Notes under the pieces: model-generated
Database searches by the model: none
What the model was told of the DNA's origin: nothing
What the model saw: the letters and a program-made list of their open reading frames with translations, nothing else
Made by a program: the position numbers and the translations under genes
Part shown: in pieces, positions 15,900 through 25,089 of the stretch
Layout: every line of letters starts with the position of its first letter
Numbering within the stretch: position 1 is the first letter of the stretch
From: Ancrocorticia populi
GTDB taxonomy: Bacteria > Actinomycetota > Actinomycetes > Actinomycetales > Actinomycetaceae
Direction of reading: 5' to 3'
Length of the DNA stretch: 64,000 bases
Assembly (NCBI RefSeq): GCF_003123745.1
Contig: NZ_QETB01000001.1
Span: 62,001-126,000 of the forward strand

Positions 15900-16882
15900 G
15901 CTGCCTCCGGCCCCAAGGCATCCGCTGGCGGAATCGACACGATATCCTCGTAGGTCATCATGATCCAACCGGCCTCGTAGGTTCCGATATCGGCTCGGTT
16001 CGAAGCACCCGAGACGTTGTTCAGAAGAAGCTTCGGGAAGTTCAGGCCACATTCATGTGCGTGGGGATACACGCCGCCGAATCGTGGATTAACCTCTAGA
16101 ACTGCGAATCCTCTCTCCGTACGGAACAGGTCAATATCGATGGCACCCCGGAATCCGGCTACCTCGCAGAATGTGATGACGAATTGCTCCAGATCTTTAT
16201 CCAGCACGGAGATAGCCTTGTCCGCGGTCCCTTCGCGCATCCGAAGCTTTTCTTTCGCGAAGAGGGACACAACTTCGCCGCTGACCATATCCACGTATAC
16301 GTCAACATCCAGCGGCTCGCCTGATTGAAACTCTTGGATGAGGATTCCGGGGTAGCGCTCGGCCACGTTGTGCAGCTCGCTCAGCGATTCGATCTGGAAA
16401 TTGTCTTTGCTCGCGGAGCCTGTGCGGGGCTTTGCGTAGAGGGGAAAGCTTAGATCGCCCGAGGCTAGGGCGGCGCGCACGGGCTCCGGGTCAATCCAGC
16501 TACGAACAGTGGGGATCGCGTGCTGCACACAGAATTTATGCATCTGCCACTTGTCAAAGGCTCGCGCCACGGCCTCCGGCGGGGAGATCATGACTTTGGT
16601 GCCAATTTCCTCGAATCGATGCTGGTTCGCCGCGAGTAGGGGCAGTTCGGGGTCAATGAGCGAGAAGCATACGGCAACCTGTTCACGCTGGCAGATATCA
16701 AGGATGGTCTCCATATAACCCGGAGCGTCAACGCGCGGGACCACGTAGTAGCGATCCGCAACGTAGAGTGCGGGTGCCAGATCGCTGCAATCGGTTGTGA
16801 TCACAAGGCTATCTCCGGCCACATCTTTCATGTACTCCACGAGCTTGCACCTTGTGCCGGCGCTCAGAATCAACACGTTCAT
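15896..16882 (-). CDS. ATP-grasp carboxylate ligase, copy 2 (glycan locus)
   Basis: Second ATP-grasp ligase, 328 aa, starting MNVLILSAGTRCKLVEYM at 16882 and overlapping the preceding decarboxylase stop by four bases. Core residues are kept: FPLYAKPRTGSASKDN, ILIQEFQSGEPLDVDVYVD, FRGAIDIDLFR and LEVNPRFGGVYPHAHECG. It shares whole-length similarity with copy 1, but the substrate-facing loop differs (RFGGVYPH versus RFSWSYAH, and SLIDPELPLL versus TLDLDLDPL), consistent with a different acid or acceptor. Confidence 0.85.
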   Translation of the reverse strand: MNVLILSAGTRCKLVEYMKDVAGDSLVITTDCSDLAPALYVADRYYVVPRVDAPGYMETILDICQREQVAVCFSLIDPELPLLAANQHRFEEIGTKVMISPPEAVARAFDKWQMHKFCVQHAIPTVRSWIDPEPVRAALASGDLSFPLYAKPRTGSASKDNFQIESLSELHNVAERYPGILIQEFQSGEPLDVDVYVDMVSGEVVSLFAKEKLRMREGTADKAISVLDKDLEQFVITFCEVAGFRGAIDIDLFRTERGFAVLEVNPRFGGVYPHAHECGLNFPKLLLNNVSGASNRADIGTYEAGWIMMTYEDIVSIPPADALGPEAA

Positions 16883-18081
16883 GTTGCCGTCCAATCGTCT
16901 TTTGCCAGATACTGCGGGAGGGACCAAGGTTCTCGTGCCACGAGGATCCGGCCGTCCTCACGCCTTACGTAAGTTGCCGGGAAAAGGTTGATGAATAGAG
17001 GGGTGAAGCACATCGTGTAGGAACCGACCGCCTCATATATGATCCGATCTCCTTCAGAAAGGTATGGCGCGGCATCGAGCGCCATGAGCCGATCATTATC
17101 CAGACAGGTGAAGCCGCAGATGATCTGGTGTTCCGCAGATGGTGGGCCGGCGGATTCGATCCGGAATCTGTAAGACGTTTTCCGAAAGAAGGGATCGATG
17201 TTGGTGCGAGAGCCGTCTGTGACAACGATCCGCCCGCCCGGGACCCGCTTCGTATCAAGCACGCTCGTGTGGAACTCCAAGGCAACGGCAACAAGAGCCG
17301 AACCCGGTTCGATGATGAGGCGAGTTCGGCTGGGATCTACGGGGCTGTTGGGGTCGGTCAGTTCTTCGCGGATGGCGCGCAGGTACTGGTGCGGAGTGGG
17401 GAAGCGCGGATCAGCCCCACCGAAGAAGCCGCCGCCGATGTCAATGTAGTCGAGCATCAGGCTGCGCTCGAGAAGGATGCGCCGGACTGTCCGAGCGGCC
17501 GATTTGTACACGGAGATTTCTCGTTTGAGGCTTGTCACGTGGAGGTGGAGTCCGGCGATACGAACTCCCGCGCCGCTCAGAGTATCGATCACGTTCCATA
17601 GATCGGTCTCCACGTGGAAACCAAAGCGAAGGCCGTCCGCCCCGCTGGCGGTGGCTCCGGGACAATCGCCGTCCACGTCCCAGTTCACGCGCACGCCCAC
17701 TGCCACGTCGTGGGCTGGATGAGCCCGGGCATATTCGGCAACCCACCTGACTTCACGGTGCGAATCGAGGTTGACGAGCGCGCCAGCGGACAGAGCTTCT
17801 AGCATGACCTCCCGTGACTTTGCGGGGCCGTTGAAGATGATGCGTTCGGGGCGGTGGCCAAGGGCTAAGGCGAGCTCGTATTCGTGATCGGATACCACCT
17901 CTGCCCAAACGCTCTGGCGTGCCATCCACGAGACGATCCAAGGCAAGGCGTTGGTCTTGACCGAGTAACTGACAATGCCGGTTGGCCAGTACGTTGCCAT
18001 TGCTTCCTGGAAGGAATCGACTTGAGCGGCCAACGCCGATTCATCAACCAAGAAGGACGGGGTGGGCAGGGAGTTAGTCAT
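16879..18081 (-). CDS. Fold-III PLP decarboxylase, copy 2
   Basis: 400 aa from the ATG at 18081, overlapping the flippase stop (ATGA). Lys42 in VSYSVKTNALPW binds PLP; GLHLHVTS, IGGGFFGGADPRF, EPGSALV and CGFTCLDNDRL are all present, so the catalytic Cys and Asp are intact. By eye it is roughly half identical to copy 1 in the first 110 residues, which means an old duplication followed by divergence. The gene order decarboxylase-ligase-decarboxylase-ligase shows that the pair was duplicated as a unit. Confidence 0.87.
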   Translation of the reverse strand: MTNSLPTPSFLVDESALAAQVDSFQEAMATYWPTGIVSYSVKTNALPWIVSWMARQSVWAEVVSDHEYELALALGHRPERIIFNGPAKSREVMLEALSAGALVNLDSHREVRWVAEYARAHPAHDVAVGVRVNWDVDGDCPGATASGADGLRFGFHVETDLWNVIDTLSGAGVRIAGLHLHVTSLKREISVYKSAARTVRRILLERSLMLDYIDIGGGFFGGADPRFPTPHQYLRAIREELTDPNSPVDPSRTRLIIEPGSALVAVALEFHTSVLDTKRVPGGRIVVTDGSRTNIDPFFRKTSYRFRIESAGPPSAEHQIICGFTCLDNDRLMALDAAPYLSEGDRIIYEAVGSYTMCFTPLFINLFPATYVRREDGRILVAREPWSLPQYLAKDDWTAT

Positions 18082-19337
18082 TGTTCCTCCCGCACTGGTG
18101 GCCGATCTGGCGTTCGTATACGTGCTGCTGCTTGACGGGTGAAAGCGAAAACTCCAAAGAAGCGGGTCCAACTGAGCAGTGCGGCAGTAACCATCCCAGC
18201 ATTGAGCGGATCGAATGCTGCGGAAAGCAGGAGCACCCCGCCTGTTGAGGCGATCGCTATGGCAACAACCCAGATCAGAGCCTCAACTCGGAACCGGTTG
18301 TATACGGCCAGCACGGCGCTGAATAGGTAGGACGGCGCGATCGGGATGATGGCGATTCCCAGAAGAATGAGGGCCGTGTGGGGAAGCGAAAACTCCGGGC
18401 CGTAGACGAACCGAAGAATGGGATTGCCGAGGTATACGATCACCGGAATGAGGGCCAAAACTAGGGCGAGCAGCACGATGGAGATTTTCACGGCACGCTG
18501 GTATGTGTGCCATGCCCCCTGAGAGAAGAACTGGGTTCGGAAGGACGTGATGAGGATGGTATGGGCCACCGAGCCAACAAGGTTGGCTGCGGTAATAAGG
18601 TAAGCGGCACCGGTAAACACGCCTACAACGGCGTTATCGGCCCAACGGCCAAGAAGAAGGATGGGCAGGTAGGCGGCCACACCAGCGATTCCTTGGGAAA
18701 TCGTGACCGGGAGGGAAGCCTTGAGAATTGTGGCGGCGCCGCCCAGCGGGCCTCCCGGAGGTTCAGTAACATCCTGATCCACCGGCCCCGCGGTTTTCCA
18801 GTAGACACCGAGGAACGTCAGATAAACCAAGGCAGACGCGCCCACCGCGGCGGAAAGAGAGCCGCCGGCTAGCACCGCCGCCGCGACGGCTCCTGCAGTC
18901 AGTAGGTTCGTCGCGATCCCAAGAGTCCCCAGCCACGCGAGCCGCTCCTGCCGCTGGATGGCAGCCCCGTAAATATCGATCACTAGATCGATCGTGCGAA
19001 CCGTAACCATCGCCAGAATGAGGGAAACAGTGAACTTGTCTTCCAGAAGTGCCGCGCCCAGAAATACCGCACCGCCGGCCGCCAAACCAATGAATCGTAG
19101 GTTGAGGTAGGTGCGTAGTGGCCACACCCGGTGGTGAGTCAGGTAGATCGTGCGCAGGCCGAGCGAGGCCACAATGAAGACGGGGGTGAGCAGTGAGAGC
19201 AGCGAGGAGTATTCGCCCGCGGCGGCCGGGCCGCCTTGCCGCGCAAAGATCCACACCATGAACCACTGCGTGATCGCCCATGAAAAGGTGCTGATGGTAA
19301 TCAGCACCCCGCCCGCTTTCCTATTCGCCGCGTGCAT
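18078..19337 (-). CDS. Lipid-linked glycan flippase (Wzx/MATE-type)
   Basis: About 419 aa with 12-14 hydrophobic helices, hydrophilic only at both ends (C-terminal ARIRTPDRPPVREEQ). Its size and its place in the locus fit a Wzx-type exporter that turns undecaprenyl-linked units to the outer face. The start is uncertain: ATG at 19337 (chosen), 19367 or 19382; all overlap the upstream transferase gene by 17-62 bases and none has a strong ribosome site, so translation is probably coupled. The downstream decarboxylase overlaps it by four bases. Confidence 0.8.
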   Translation of the reverse strand: MHAANRKAGGVLITISTFSWAITQWFMVWIFARQGGPAAAGEYSSLLSLLTPVFIVASLGLRTIYLTHHRVWPLRTYLNLRFIGLAAGGAVFLGAALLEDKFTVSLILAMVTVRTIDLVIDIYGAAIQRQERLAWLGTLGIATNLLTAGAVAAAVLAGGSLSAAVGASALVYLTFLGVYWKTAGPVDQDVTEPPGGPLGGAATILKASLPVTISQGIAGVAAYLPILLLGRWADNAVVGVFTGAAYLITAANLVGSVAHTILITSFRTQFFSQGAWHTYQRAVKISIVLLALVLALIPVIVYLGNPILRFVYGPEFSLPHTALILLGIAIIPIAPSYLFSAVLAVYNRFRVEALIWVVAIAIASTGGVLLLSAAFDPLNAGMVTAALLSWTRFFGVFAFTRQAAARIRTPDRPPVREEQ

Positions 19338-20016
19338 GTGCGGAACCGGCGTTATTGGTGGCCCCATCAGTGGACGGGGCAAACGATGCGGCAGTGGCGA
19401 AGCCTTTTTGGTTCACATGCCTGCGGCTGAGAACCACACCAACGGTGCGCAGAAGGATCTTTGTATCGAGAAGTAGGGAGCGGTTCTGGACGTACTCAAC
19501 GTCCATTTCGAACCGCTCCTCCCAGCCTAGCGAGTTCCGTCCGTTCACCTGAGCCAGTCCGGTGATCCCGGGGCGTACCTCGTGGCGGCGAAGCTGCCGC
19601 GCGCTGTAAAAGGGTAGGTATTCGGGCAGAAGTGGCCGGGGCCCCACTAACGCCATGTCACCAATGAGCACGTTCCACAGCGATGGCAGTTCATCCAAAC
19701 TCGTGGCCCGAAGCTGTGAACCCGTCCGGGATACCCGCTCTTCATCGGGTTGGTCAGGCGAGGTGGCTGGCTTCATCGTTCGGTACTTGAGGATCGTGAA
19801 AGGAGCATTGTCCTTGCCGATACGCTCTTGCCGAAATAGGACGGGGCTTCCGAGACTGGCCTTGACGTACAGGCCAATGAGCGCGATCAAGGGTGACAGC
19901 ACGACGAGGGCACCGCCCGCCGCCAACACGTCTCTAAACCGCGCGATTGCCGTATAAAATCCGGTGTGCGTAGGGGTTGAACGTTGCGTGAAAAGCCGGT
20001 ATCTAGTTGTGCGCAT
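19321..20016 (-). CDS. Undecaprenyl-phosphate phosphoglycosyl transferase (EpsL/PglC-like)
   Basis: Monotopic phosphoglycosyl transferase that starts glycan assembly on undecaprenyl phosphate. 231 aa from the ATG at 20016, with AGGAG upstream. Seen: re-entrant helix (DVLAAGGALVVLSPLIALIGLY), PVLFRQERIGKDNAPF, FTILKYRTMKP, the catalytic pair Asp108-Glu109 in TSLDELPSLWNVL, and LVGPRPLLPEY. It is intact, unlike the paralogue at 6142-6753, so it is the likely working initiator for the whole locus. It is first in the leftward operon. Confidence 0.93.
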   Translation of the reverse strand: MRTTRYRLFTQRSTPTHTGFYTAIARFRDVLAAGGALVVLSPLIALIGLYVKASLGSPVLFRQERIGKDNAPFTILKYRTMKPATSPDQPDEERVSRTGSQLRATSLDELPSLWNVLIGDMALVGPRPLLPEYLPFYSARQLRRHEVRPGITGLAQVNGRNSLGWEERFEMDVEYVQNRSLLLDTKILLRTVGVVLSRRHVNQKGFATAASFAPSTDGATNNAGSAHARGE

Positions 20017-20120
20017 CGATCAGACCTCTCTCCTAAAATCCAATCGGTGAGCTTAGTGTAACTTGAGTCACTCGAATTGGCGAGAGGTGATTTTGTGGTG
20101 ACCGTCCGCCGAAAAGCTAG

Positions 20121-21149
20121 CTAGAACCCGTCCGGATTATTGGATTGCCAGGCCCAGCTATCGCGGCAGGCATCTTCCACCGTCAGCGAGGCGCTCCACC
20201 CCAGCTCTTCGCGCGCCAGATCGGCGCTGGCGTAGCAGGAGGCAACGTCCCCGGGGCGTCGCGCCACGATCTCATAGGGGAGATCGCGGCCAACGGCAGC
20301 GCTGAACGCCTTGATGATCTCTAGCACGGAGACTCCCCGGCCGGTCCCGATGTTGTAGGCCTTGTACACATCCGGATGATCAAGATGGCGAAGGGCCGCA
20401 ACGTGCGCCCGCGCCAGATCCGTAATGTGGATGTAATCGCGCACGCCGGTGCCATCCGCCGTGGGGTAGTCATCGCCGAAAACCATGACGCGATCGCGCT
20501 TGCCCACTGCAACTTGGCTTACGTAGGGCAAAAGATTATTGGGGATTCCGCGGGGATTTTCCCCGATCAGCCCGGAATCATGGGCGCCCACGGGGTTGAA
20601 GTAACGCAGGGAGGTGATGTTCCATCCCTCTTGGGTATTGGTCAGATCCTCGAGGATCTGTTCGATCATCACCTTGGTCCATCCATACGGATTGGTGGAT
20701 CGGCGCGGCATCGATTCGGTGAGCGGGAGTTGCTCGGGAACACCGTATACGGTGGCGGAGGAGCTGAAGACCAGCCCCAATACCCTGTGGGCGTACATCC
20801 GGTCCAGCAGGGTGAGGGTTGAATCGATATTGGTTCGGTAATAGGAGAGCGGTTGGGACACAGATTCGCCCACGGACTTCAGGCCCGCGAAGTGAATCAC
20901 GGCCCCGATGTTGTGCTCCTCGAAGATCTGGTCAAGTAGCGCGCTGTCCCTCACATCGCCCTCGTAAAAGGGAATGTCCCCTCCGTAGCTGGGTACGGAA
21001 GATCCCAGAATCTTCCTCACGCGCTCCATGGCGTGCGGCGAGCTGTTGGAGTAGTTATCAATCACTACTGGCGTGAAACCGGCCGCGGCCAGTTCAATTA
21101 CCGTATGGCTACCGATGTACCCGGCGCCGCCAGTCACTAAGACGTCCAT
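20121..21149 (-). CDS. galE: UDP-glucose 4-epimerase
   Basis: Interconverts UDP-glucose and UDP-galactose (or the GlcNAc forms), supplying precursors for surface glycans. 342 aa SDR protein: VTGGAGYIGSHT at the N-terminus binds NAD, SSSATVYG holds the active-site Ser/Thr region, and NPYGWTKVMIE gives the YxxxK pair. The length matches typical GalE. It lies between the glycan operon and crgA; the gap of about 100 bases to the transferase gene could hold a promoter. Confidence 0.95.
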   Translation of the reverse strand: MDVLVTGGAGYIGSHTVIELAAAGFTPVVIDNYSNSSPHAMERVRKILGSSVPSYGGDIPFYEGDVRDSALLDQIFEEHNIGAVIHFAGLKSVGESVSQPLSYYRTNIDSTLTLLDRMYAHRVLGLVFSSSATVYGVPEQLPLTESMPRRSTNPYGWTKVMIEQILEDLTNTQEGWNITSLRYFNPVGAHDSGLIGENPRGIPNNLLPYVSQVAVGKRDRVMVFGDDYPTADGTGVRDYIHITDLARAHVAALRHLDHPDVYKAYNIGTGRGVSVLEIIKAFSAAVGRDLPYEIVARRPGDVASCYASADLAREELGWSASLTVEDACRDSWAWQSNNPDGF

Positions 21150-21170
21150 AGCTCAATCCCAGACCGAAGC

Positions 21171-21458
21171 TCAGCGCCAACCCATAGTCATAAGGAAACC
21201 GACCAGCATGATGCCGAACCCAATGAAGAGGTTGCCGTTGCCCAGACCCGGAACCGGTAGATCGCCGCTAAACAGGTAGGCAAGAACTACCACGATAAGA
21301 CCGATGATCATGAGGGTTACCATGAGGGGCGCCCACCAGCGTGGAGAGTGCTTATCCGAAGGGCTCTGCTTCTTCGGCCGTGCGGCCGCTGCCTGCTTCT
21401 GTTCTTCGATGCCACGCTTGGTTCCCTTGGCAGCCTTATTCTTATCGTCCTCGGCCAT
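21171..21458 (-). CDS. crgA: Cell division protein CrgA
   Basis: Small two-helix membrane protein (95 aa) that recruits peptidoglycan synthases to the division septum and binds FtsZ and PBPs in actinobacteria. The basic N-terminal tail is followed by SPRWWAPLMVTLMIIGL, the CrgA signature at the first helix, and a second helix near NLFIGFGIMLVGFLMTM. Its position upstream of the sortase-pabA-pknB cluster matches mycobacteria and Streptomyces. Confidence 0.95.
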   Translation of the reverse strand: MAEDDKNKAAKGTKRGIEEQKQAAAARPKKQSPSDKHSPRWWAPLMVTLMIIGLIVVVLAYLFSGDLPVPGLGNGNLFIGFGIMLVGFLMTMGWR

Positions 21459-21617
21459 GTTGATCCTTCCTCAGATGAACTGACTTAAGCCTATCTATTC
21501 CGCGGCAATCTGGCGATTCGTAGACAAAAGCGTGGCGAACTGGGCACGGTTCTGTCTGGCCGGTTCGGGGCTGGCGCCATTCAGGCTAGAATCGTCTAGA
21601 TTAGCGAAGGGGGCTCA

Positions 21618-22427
21618 ATGGCCGGCAGGCACTCCATACCAACGGATCCGATTGACGATTCGTTCTTTGAATCGATGCCTGAAGAGGCGGAGGAAAACGT
21701 CGTCGTTAAAAATCCTCCCGTCTACCGGAAGAAGCCTTCCATCTTCTCGCGCATTATCGGCTTCATCGGGGAACTTCTTATCACGGCCGGGCTGCTCCTC
21801 GGCCTTTTCGTGGTGTGGCAGCTGTGGTGGACAGATATTGGAGCCAACCGCGCTCAAGCCGAAACGATTCAGGAGCAGACTCAGGATTGGGAACAGTCCC
21901 AGAAGATCGGGGAGCCGCGCTACGACGATCCTCCGGCCTTCGAGCACACAGACGTGGAGGGAGCCTTCCTTGGTGTCATGAGGATTCCTCGGTTCGGTAA
22001 GGATTACGCGTACTCAATCGAAGAGGGAACTGGTTTGGCAACAGTGCTAGACACCGGCGCCTTCGGTCACTACCCGGACACGGCCTTCCCGGGGGAGATT
22101 GGCAACTTTGCCACGGCGGCTCATCGGCAAACATACGGCGCCCCGATGCGTGACGTTGGGAACCTTCAGGAGGGTGATTCCATCATCGTCCAGACCAAGG
22201 ATGCCTACCTCGTGTACAAGATGACCGATTCCTACATCGTGAGCCCGAGCGAATCCGATGTTGTGCTGCCGGTTCCTCGCCAACCCGGGGAGGAACCAAC
22301 TGAACGGATCCTTACGATCACTACGTGCCATCCACCCTTTGTGTCGAATCAGCGCTGGATTGTCCACGCGACGTTCGATCACTGGGTTGATCCAAGTGAT
22401 GGTATACCTGAAGAGCTCGCGGATTAG
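21618..22427 (+). CDS. srtE: Class E sortase
   Basis: Membrane-anchored transpeptidase that attaches surface proteins to the cell wall, 269 aa. One N-terminal helix (about 50-72) is followed by the sortase domain. Catalytic residues are visible: His in TAAHRQTYGAP, Cys in LTITTCHPPF and Arg in SNQRWIVHA. Class E is assigned from the TTCHP motif and location between crgA and the amidotransferase gene, the usual site in actinobacteria. No cell-wall-anchored substrate is encoded in this window. Confidence 0.92.
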   Translation: MAGRHSIPTDPIDDSFFESMPEEAEENVVVKNPPVYRKKPSIFSRIIGFIGELLITAGLLLGLFVVWQLWWTDIGANRAQAETIQEQTQDWEQSQKIGEPRYDDPPAFEHTDVEGAFLGVMRIPRFGKDYAYSIEEGTGLATVLDTGAFGHYPDTAFPGEIGNFATAAHRQTYGAPMRDVGNLQEGDSIIVQTKDAYLVYKMTDSYIVSPSESDVVLPVPRQPGEEPTERILTITTCHPPFVSNQRWIVHATFDHWVDPSDGIPEELAD

Positions 22428-22436
22428 GGGGAAGAA

Positions 22437-22592
22437 ATGTACGGATTGATTTGGCGGGCTTTGCCAGGGCCCAAGTGGCTCAAGTTCATCGAGGCGTTGA
22501 TCCTCATTCTGGTCATCGTTGGCGTGCTCTTCGAAGTGGTTTTCCCCTGGGTGGCTGCCAACATTCCAGCCTTCGATAATACGGTGGGATAA
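22437..22592 (+). CDS. Small conserved membrane protein between srtE and pabA (51 aa)
   Basis: A 51-codon gene with ribosome site AGGGGGAAG just before its ATG at 22437. Its stop TAA shares a base with the ATG of the next gene (TAATG), which argues strongly that it is translated. The product starts MYGLIWRALPGPKWLKF, has one membrane helix (about EALILILVIVGVLFEVVF) and ends VAANIPAFDNTVG. Proteins of this size and pattern occupy the same slot in many actinobacteria. Function is unknown; association with the sortase or the divisome is inferred from context only. Confidence 0.8.
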   Translation: MYGLIWRALPGPKWLKFIEALILILVIVGVLFEVVFPWVAANIPAFDNTVG

Positions 22593-23212
22593 TGGCACGC
22601 ATTCTGGTTATTGATAACTATGACAGCTTCGTTTACACGATTGTTGATTACCTTCGCCTTCTTGGGGCGGACACGTTGGTTGTGAGGAACGACGACGACG
22701 TACCCTCACCCTCCTCCTTCAACGGCGTGCTGGTCTCCCCAGGCCCAGGGGCTCCGGCGGAGGCCGGATGCTCGATGAGCATTATTGGGGAGTGTGCGAA
22801 GGAGGGCGTGCCAATGCTGGGCGTGTGCTTGGGCCATCAGGCGCTCGCGGAGTATTACGGCGCCACAGTGGGGCATTCGCCCGAGCTCATGCATGGGAAG
22901 ACGTCCGTGATCACCCATACCGGGGATCACGTCTTTGAAGGCATCGAGAGTCCGCTGGTTGTGACCCGGTACCACTCACTGGCCGCTGATCCCGCAACGA
23001 TTCCCGATTCGCTGAGGGTCACTGCCCAGACCGAATCTGGCGTGATCATGGGCTTGGAGCACGTGTCTCTGCCGCTGTGGGGCGTACAGTTCCATCCGGA
23101 GGCCGTCCTGACGAAGTCCGGCCACCGAATGTTTGCTAACTGGCTGGCGCTATGTGGCGATGAAAATGCCGTGGAGACAGCTCGCGGCAAGGCCCCGCTG
23201 GTGCGGAGCTAG
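22592..23212 (+). CDS. pabA: Glutamine amidotransferase (aminodeoxychorismate/anthranilate synthase component II)
   Basis: Class I glutaminase subunit that supplies ammonia for p-aminobenzoate (folate) or anthranilate synthesis, 206 aa. Triad residues: Cys in MLGVCLGHQAL, and His and Glu in VQFHPEAVLT; the oxyanion segment VSPGPGAPAEAG is present. Commonly annotated trpG at this locus in mycobacteria; with no trp genes next to it, a PabA role is at least as likely. It converges on pknB with a four-base overlap. Confidence 0.9.
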   Translation: MARILVIDNYDSFVYTIVDYLRLLGADTLVVRNDDDVPSPSSFNGVLVSPGPGAPAEAGCSMSIIGECAKEGVPMLGVCLGHQALAEYYGATVGHSPELMHGKTSVITHTGDHVFEGIESPLVVTRYHSLAADPATIPDSLRVTAQTESGVIMGLEHVSLPLWGVQFHPEAVLTKSGHRMFANWLALCGDENAVETARGKAPLVRS

Positions 23213-25056
23213 CCTTCATCGTCCCCATTCTCCCCGTCATCGCTGGACGGGGACTCGCTGGGCTCTTCGGTTGGTGTTGGTCCCGGGTTCTCGTTCTCAG
23301 GTTCTCGCGCCACATAGATCGTCACTTTAGAACCAACCTCTGCACGACTCCCTGCATCGGGGTTCATGCCGAGCACGGTGTCAGGAGTTTGGTCAGAATC
23401 CTGATAGTTAGGGTTTGCCACGAATCCAGCATCTTCGAGTGTGGCTTTGGCTTTTGCGAGGTCGAATCCTGTTACATTAGGGATCTCGTTCATTCCCGAC
23501 GCAACCTCAATGTTTACAGCGGTTCCTTCCTCAACGGAGGAGCCGGCTTGAGGATCAGATGAAACAACGGTGTCCTTTTCCGAAGTACTATCAACGGTTT
23601 CGCTGGAGCCGATTCGCAGCCCTTGATCGGCTAGGAGGCTAGAGGCCTCGGAAGTTGTCTTACCAACGATGTCTGGTACCTGCACCGAATCGGGCCCGGA
23701 AGAGAGGATTACTTCAACCTCGCTGCCTCGTTCAACCGATGTTCCGGGCGTTGGCGTAGAGCTGATGAAGTAACCCTGCTCCACATTGTCGTCTGGCTGG
23801 GGGATACCAGCCTTATAGACCAGGCCAGCATCCTCCAGAGCGCTCTGGATGCCGTTGCGGTCCAGCCCGTCGAGGGACGGCACGTCAACCATCTGCACGG
23901 CCGTGGCGGTTGGAGTGGGGGTCGGCTCGTCGTCGCCGCCGCTGGTTGTAATGGCATACACGATGCCAGCGATGGCGAGGATCAGGATGATCACTCCGGC
24001 CCAGATCATAATCTTGTTGCGCTTCTTGGACTTTTCGTCCACTGCTGGCTGGACACCCGTGTCCTCCGGGTCTTGCTCGCTCAGGGCCGTCATGGTTCCC
24101 GTGGTGGGATTGCCTTCAACGGCGGTGGCCACTTGGGTTGGTGCAACCACTGGGACCGGGCGCATGTTCCACGAGGTCACAGAAGGTGCATCAACGCCCT
24201 CACCGCGCGCTGCGGACAGCACGTCCTCGCGGAATTCCGCCGCGCTCTGGTAGCGATTGTCGCGGCCCTTGGCCAGCGATTTCATGACAACACGATCGAT
24301 CGAATCCGGAATGTCCGGGGCGATGAGCGAAGCCGGACGCGGGGTTTCGGATACGTGCTGGTAGGCCACAGATACGGCGGAATCTCCGGTGAAGGGGGGC
24401 TTGCCGGTCAGTAGCTCATAGAAGAGGCATCCTGCTGAATACAGGTCAGAACGGGCGTCCACAACCTCGCCGCGCGCCTGCTCAGGGGACAGGTACTGTG
24501 CGGTTCCCACAACGGAGTTCGTTTGGGTCATGGTTGCGGCGGAATCGGCGATGGCACGCGCGATACCGAAGTCCATGACCTTGACCTTGCCGTCAGGGGT
24601 GAGCATGACGTTCCCAGGCTTGATATCCCGGTGGATGATTCCCTCGTGGTGCGAGTACTCGAGGGCGCTGAGAACACCAACGATGATCTGCACGGCCTCA
24701 GAGATCGGAACAGGATCGCCGTCGGTCAGCAACGAGGCCACCGTGCGGCCTTTAACGTATTCCATGACGATGTAGGGCAGGGGGATCTCCTTGCCCATCG
24801 TGCTCACGATCTGCTCCTCGCCCGTGTCATAAACGGACACGATGGAGGGGTGATTGAGTGCGGCAGCCGATTGTGCCTCGCGCCTAAAGCGTGCAAGGAA
24901 CATTGGGTCCTGTGCCAGATCAGTGCGCAGAATCTTGATGGCTACCGTACGAGAGAGCCGGGTGTCATATCCCAGATGTACCTGAGCCATTCCGCCACGG
25001 CCAATGAGGTCACCGACCTCGTATCGATGGCCTAAAACGCGGGGGGTATCACTCAC
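23209..25056 (-). CDS. pknB: Serine/threonine protein kinase with PASTA domains
   Basis: Membrane receptor kinase that senses peptidoglycan fragments or lipid II and controls growth and division. 615 aa from GTG at 25056 (AAAGGTGA upstream). Kinase domain: GRGGMAQVHLG, Lys41 in VAIK, HRDIKPGN (Asp144) and DFG (162-164) with activation-loop Thr residues. One membrane helix (about 350-370) is followed by three PASTA domains (blocks starting MVDVPSLDG, VQVPDIVGK, NEIPNVTGF) and a Pro/Glu/Asp-rich tail. Many actinobacteria have pknA next to it; here pbpA follows directly 33 bases upstream. Confidence 0.95.
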   Translation of the reverse strand: MSDTPRVLGHRYEVGDLIGRGGMAQVHLGYDTRLSRTVAIKILRTDLAQDPMFLARFRREAQSAAALNHPSIVSVYDTGEEQIVSTMGKEIPLPYIVMEYVKGRTVASLLTDGDPVPISEAVQIIVGVLSALEYSHHEGIIHRDIKPGNVMLTPDGKVKVMDFGIARAIADSAATMTQTNSVVGTAQYLSPEQARGEVVDARSDLYSAGCLFYELLTGKPPFTGDSAVSVAYQHVSETPRPASLIAPDIPDSIDRVVMKSLAKGRDNRYQSAAEFREDVLSAARGEGVDAPSVTSWNMRPVPVVAPTQVATAVEGNPTTGTMTALSEQDPEDTGVQPAVDEKSKKRNKIMIWAGVIILILAIAGIVYAITTSGGDDEPTPTPTATAVQMVDVPSLDGLDRNGIQSALEDAGLVYKAGIPQPDDNVEQGYFISSTPTPGTSVERGSEVEVILSSGPDSVQVPDIVGKTTSEASSLLADQGLRIGSSETVDSTSEKDTVVSSDPQAGSSVEEGTAVNIEVASGMNEIPNVTGFDLAKAKATLEDAGFVANPNYQDSDQTPDTVLGMNPDAGSRAEVGSKVTIYVAREPENENPGPTPTEEPSESPSSDDGENGDDEG

Positions 25057-25089
25057 GTCGCGTCACCTTTCATCCTAAGTATGCTCATC

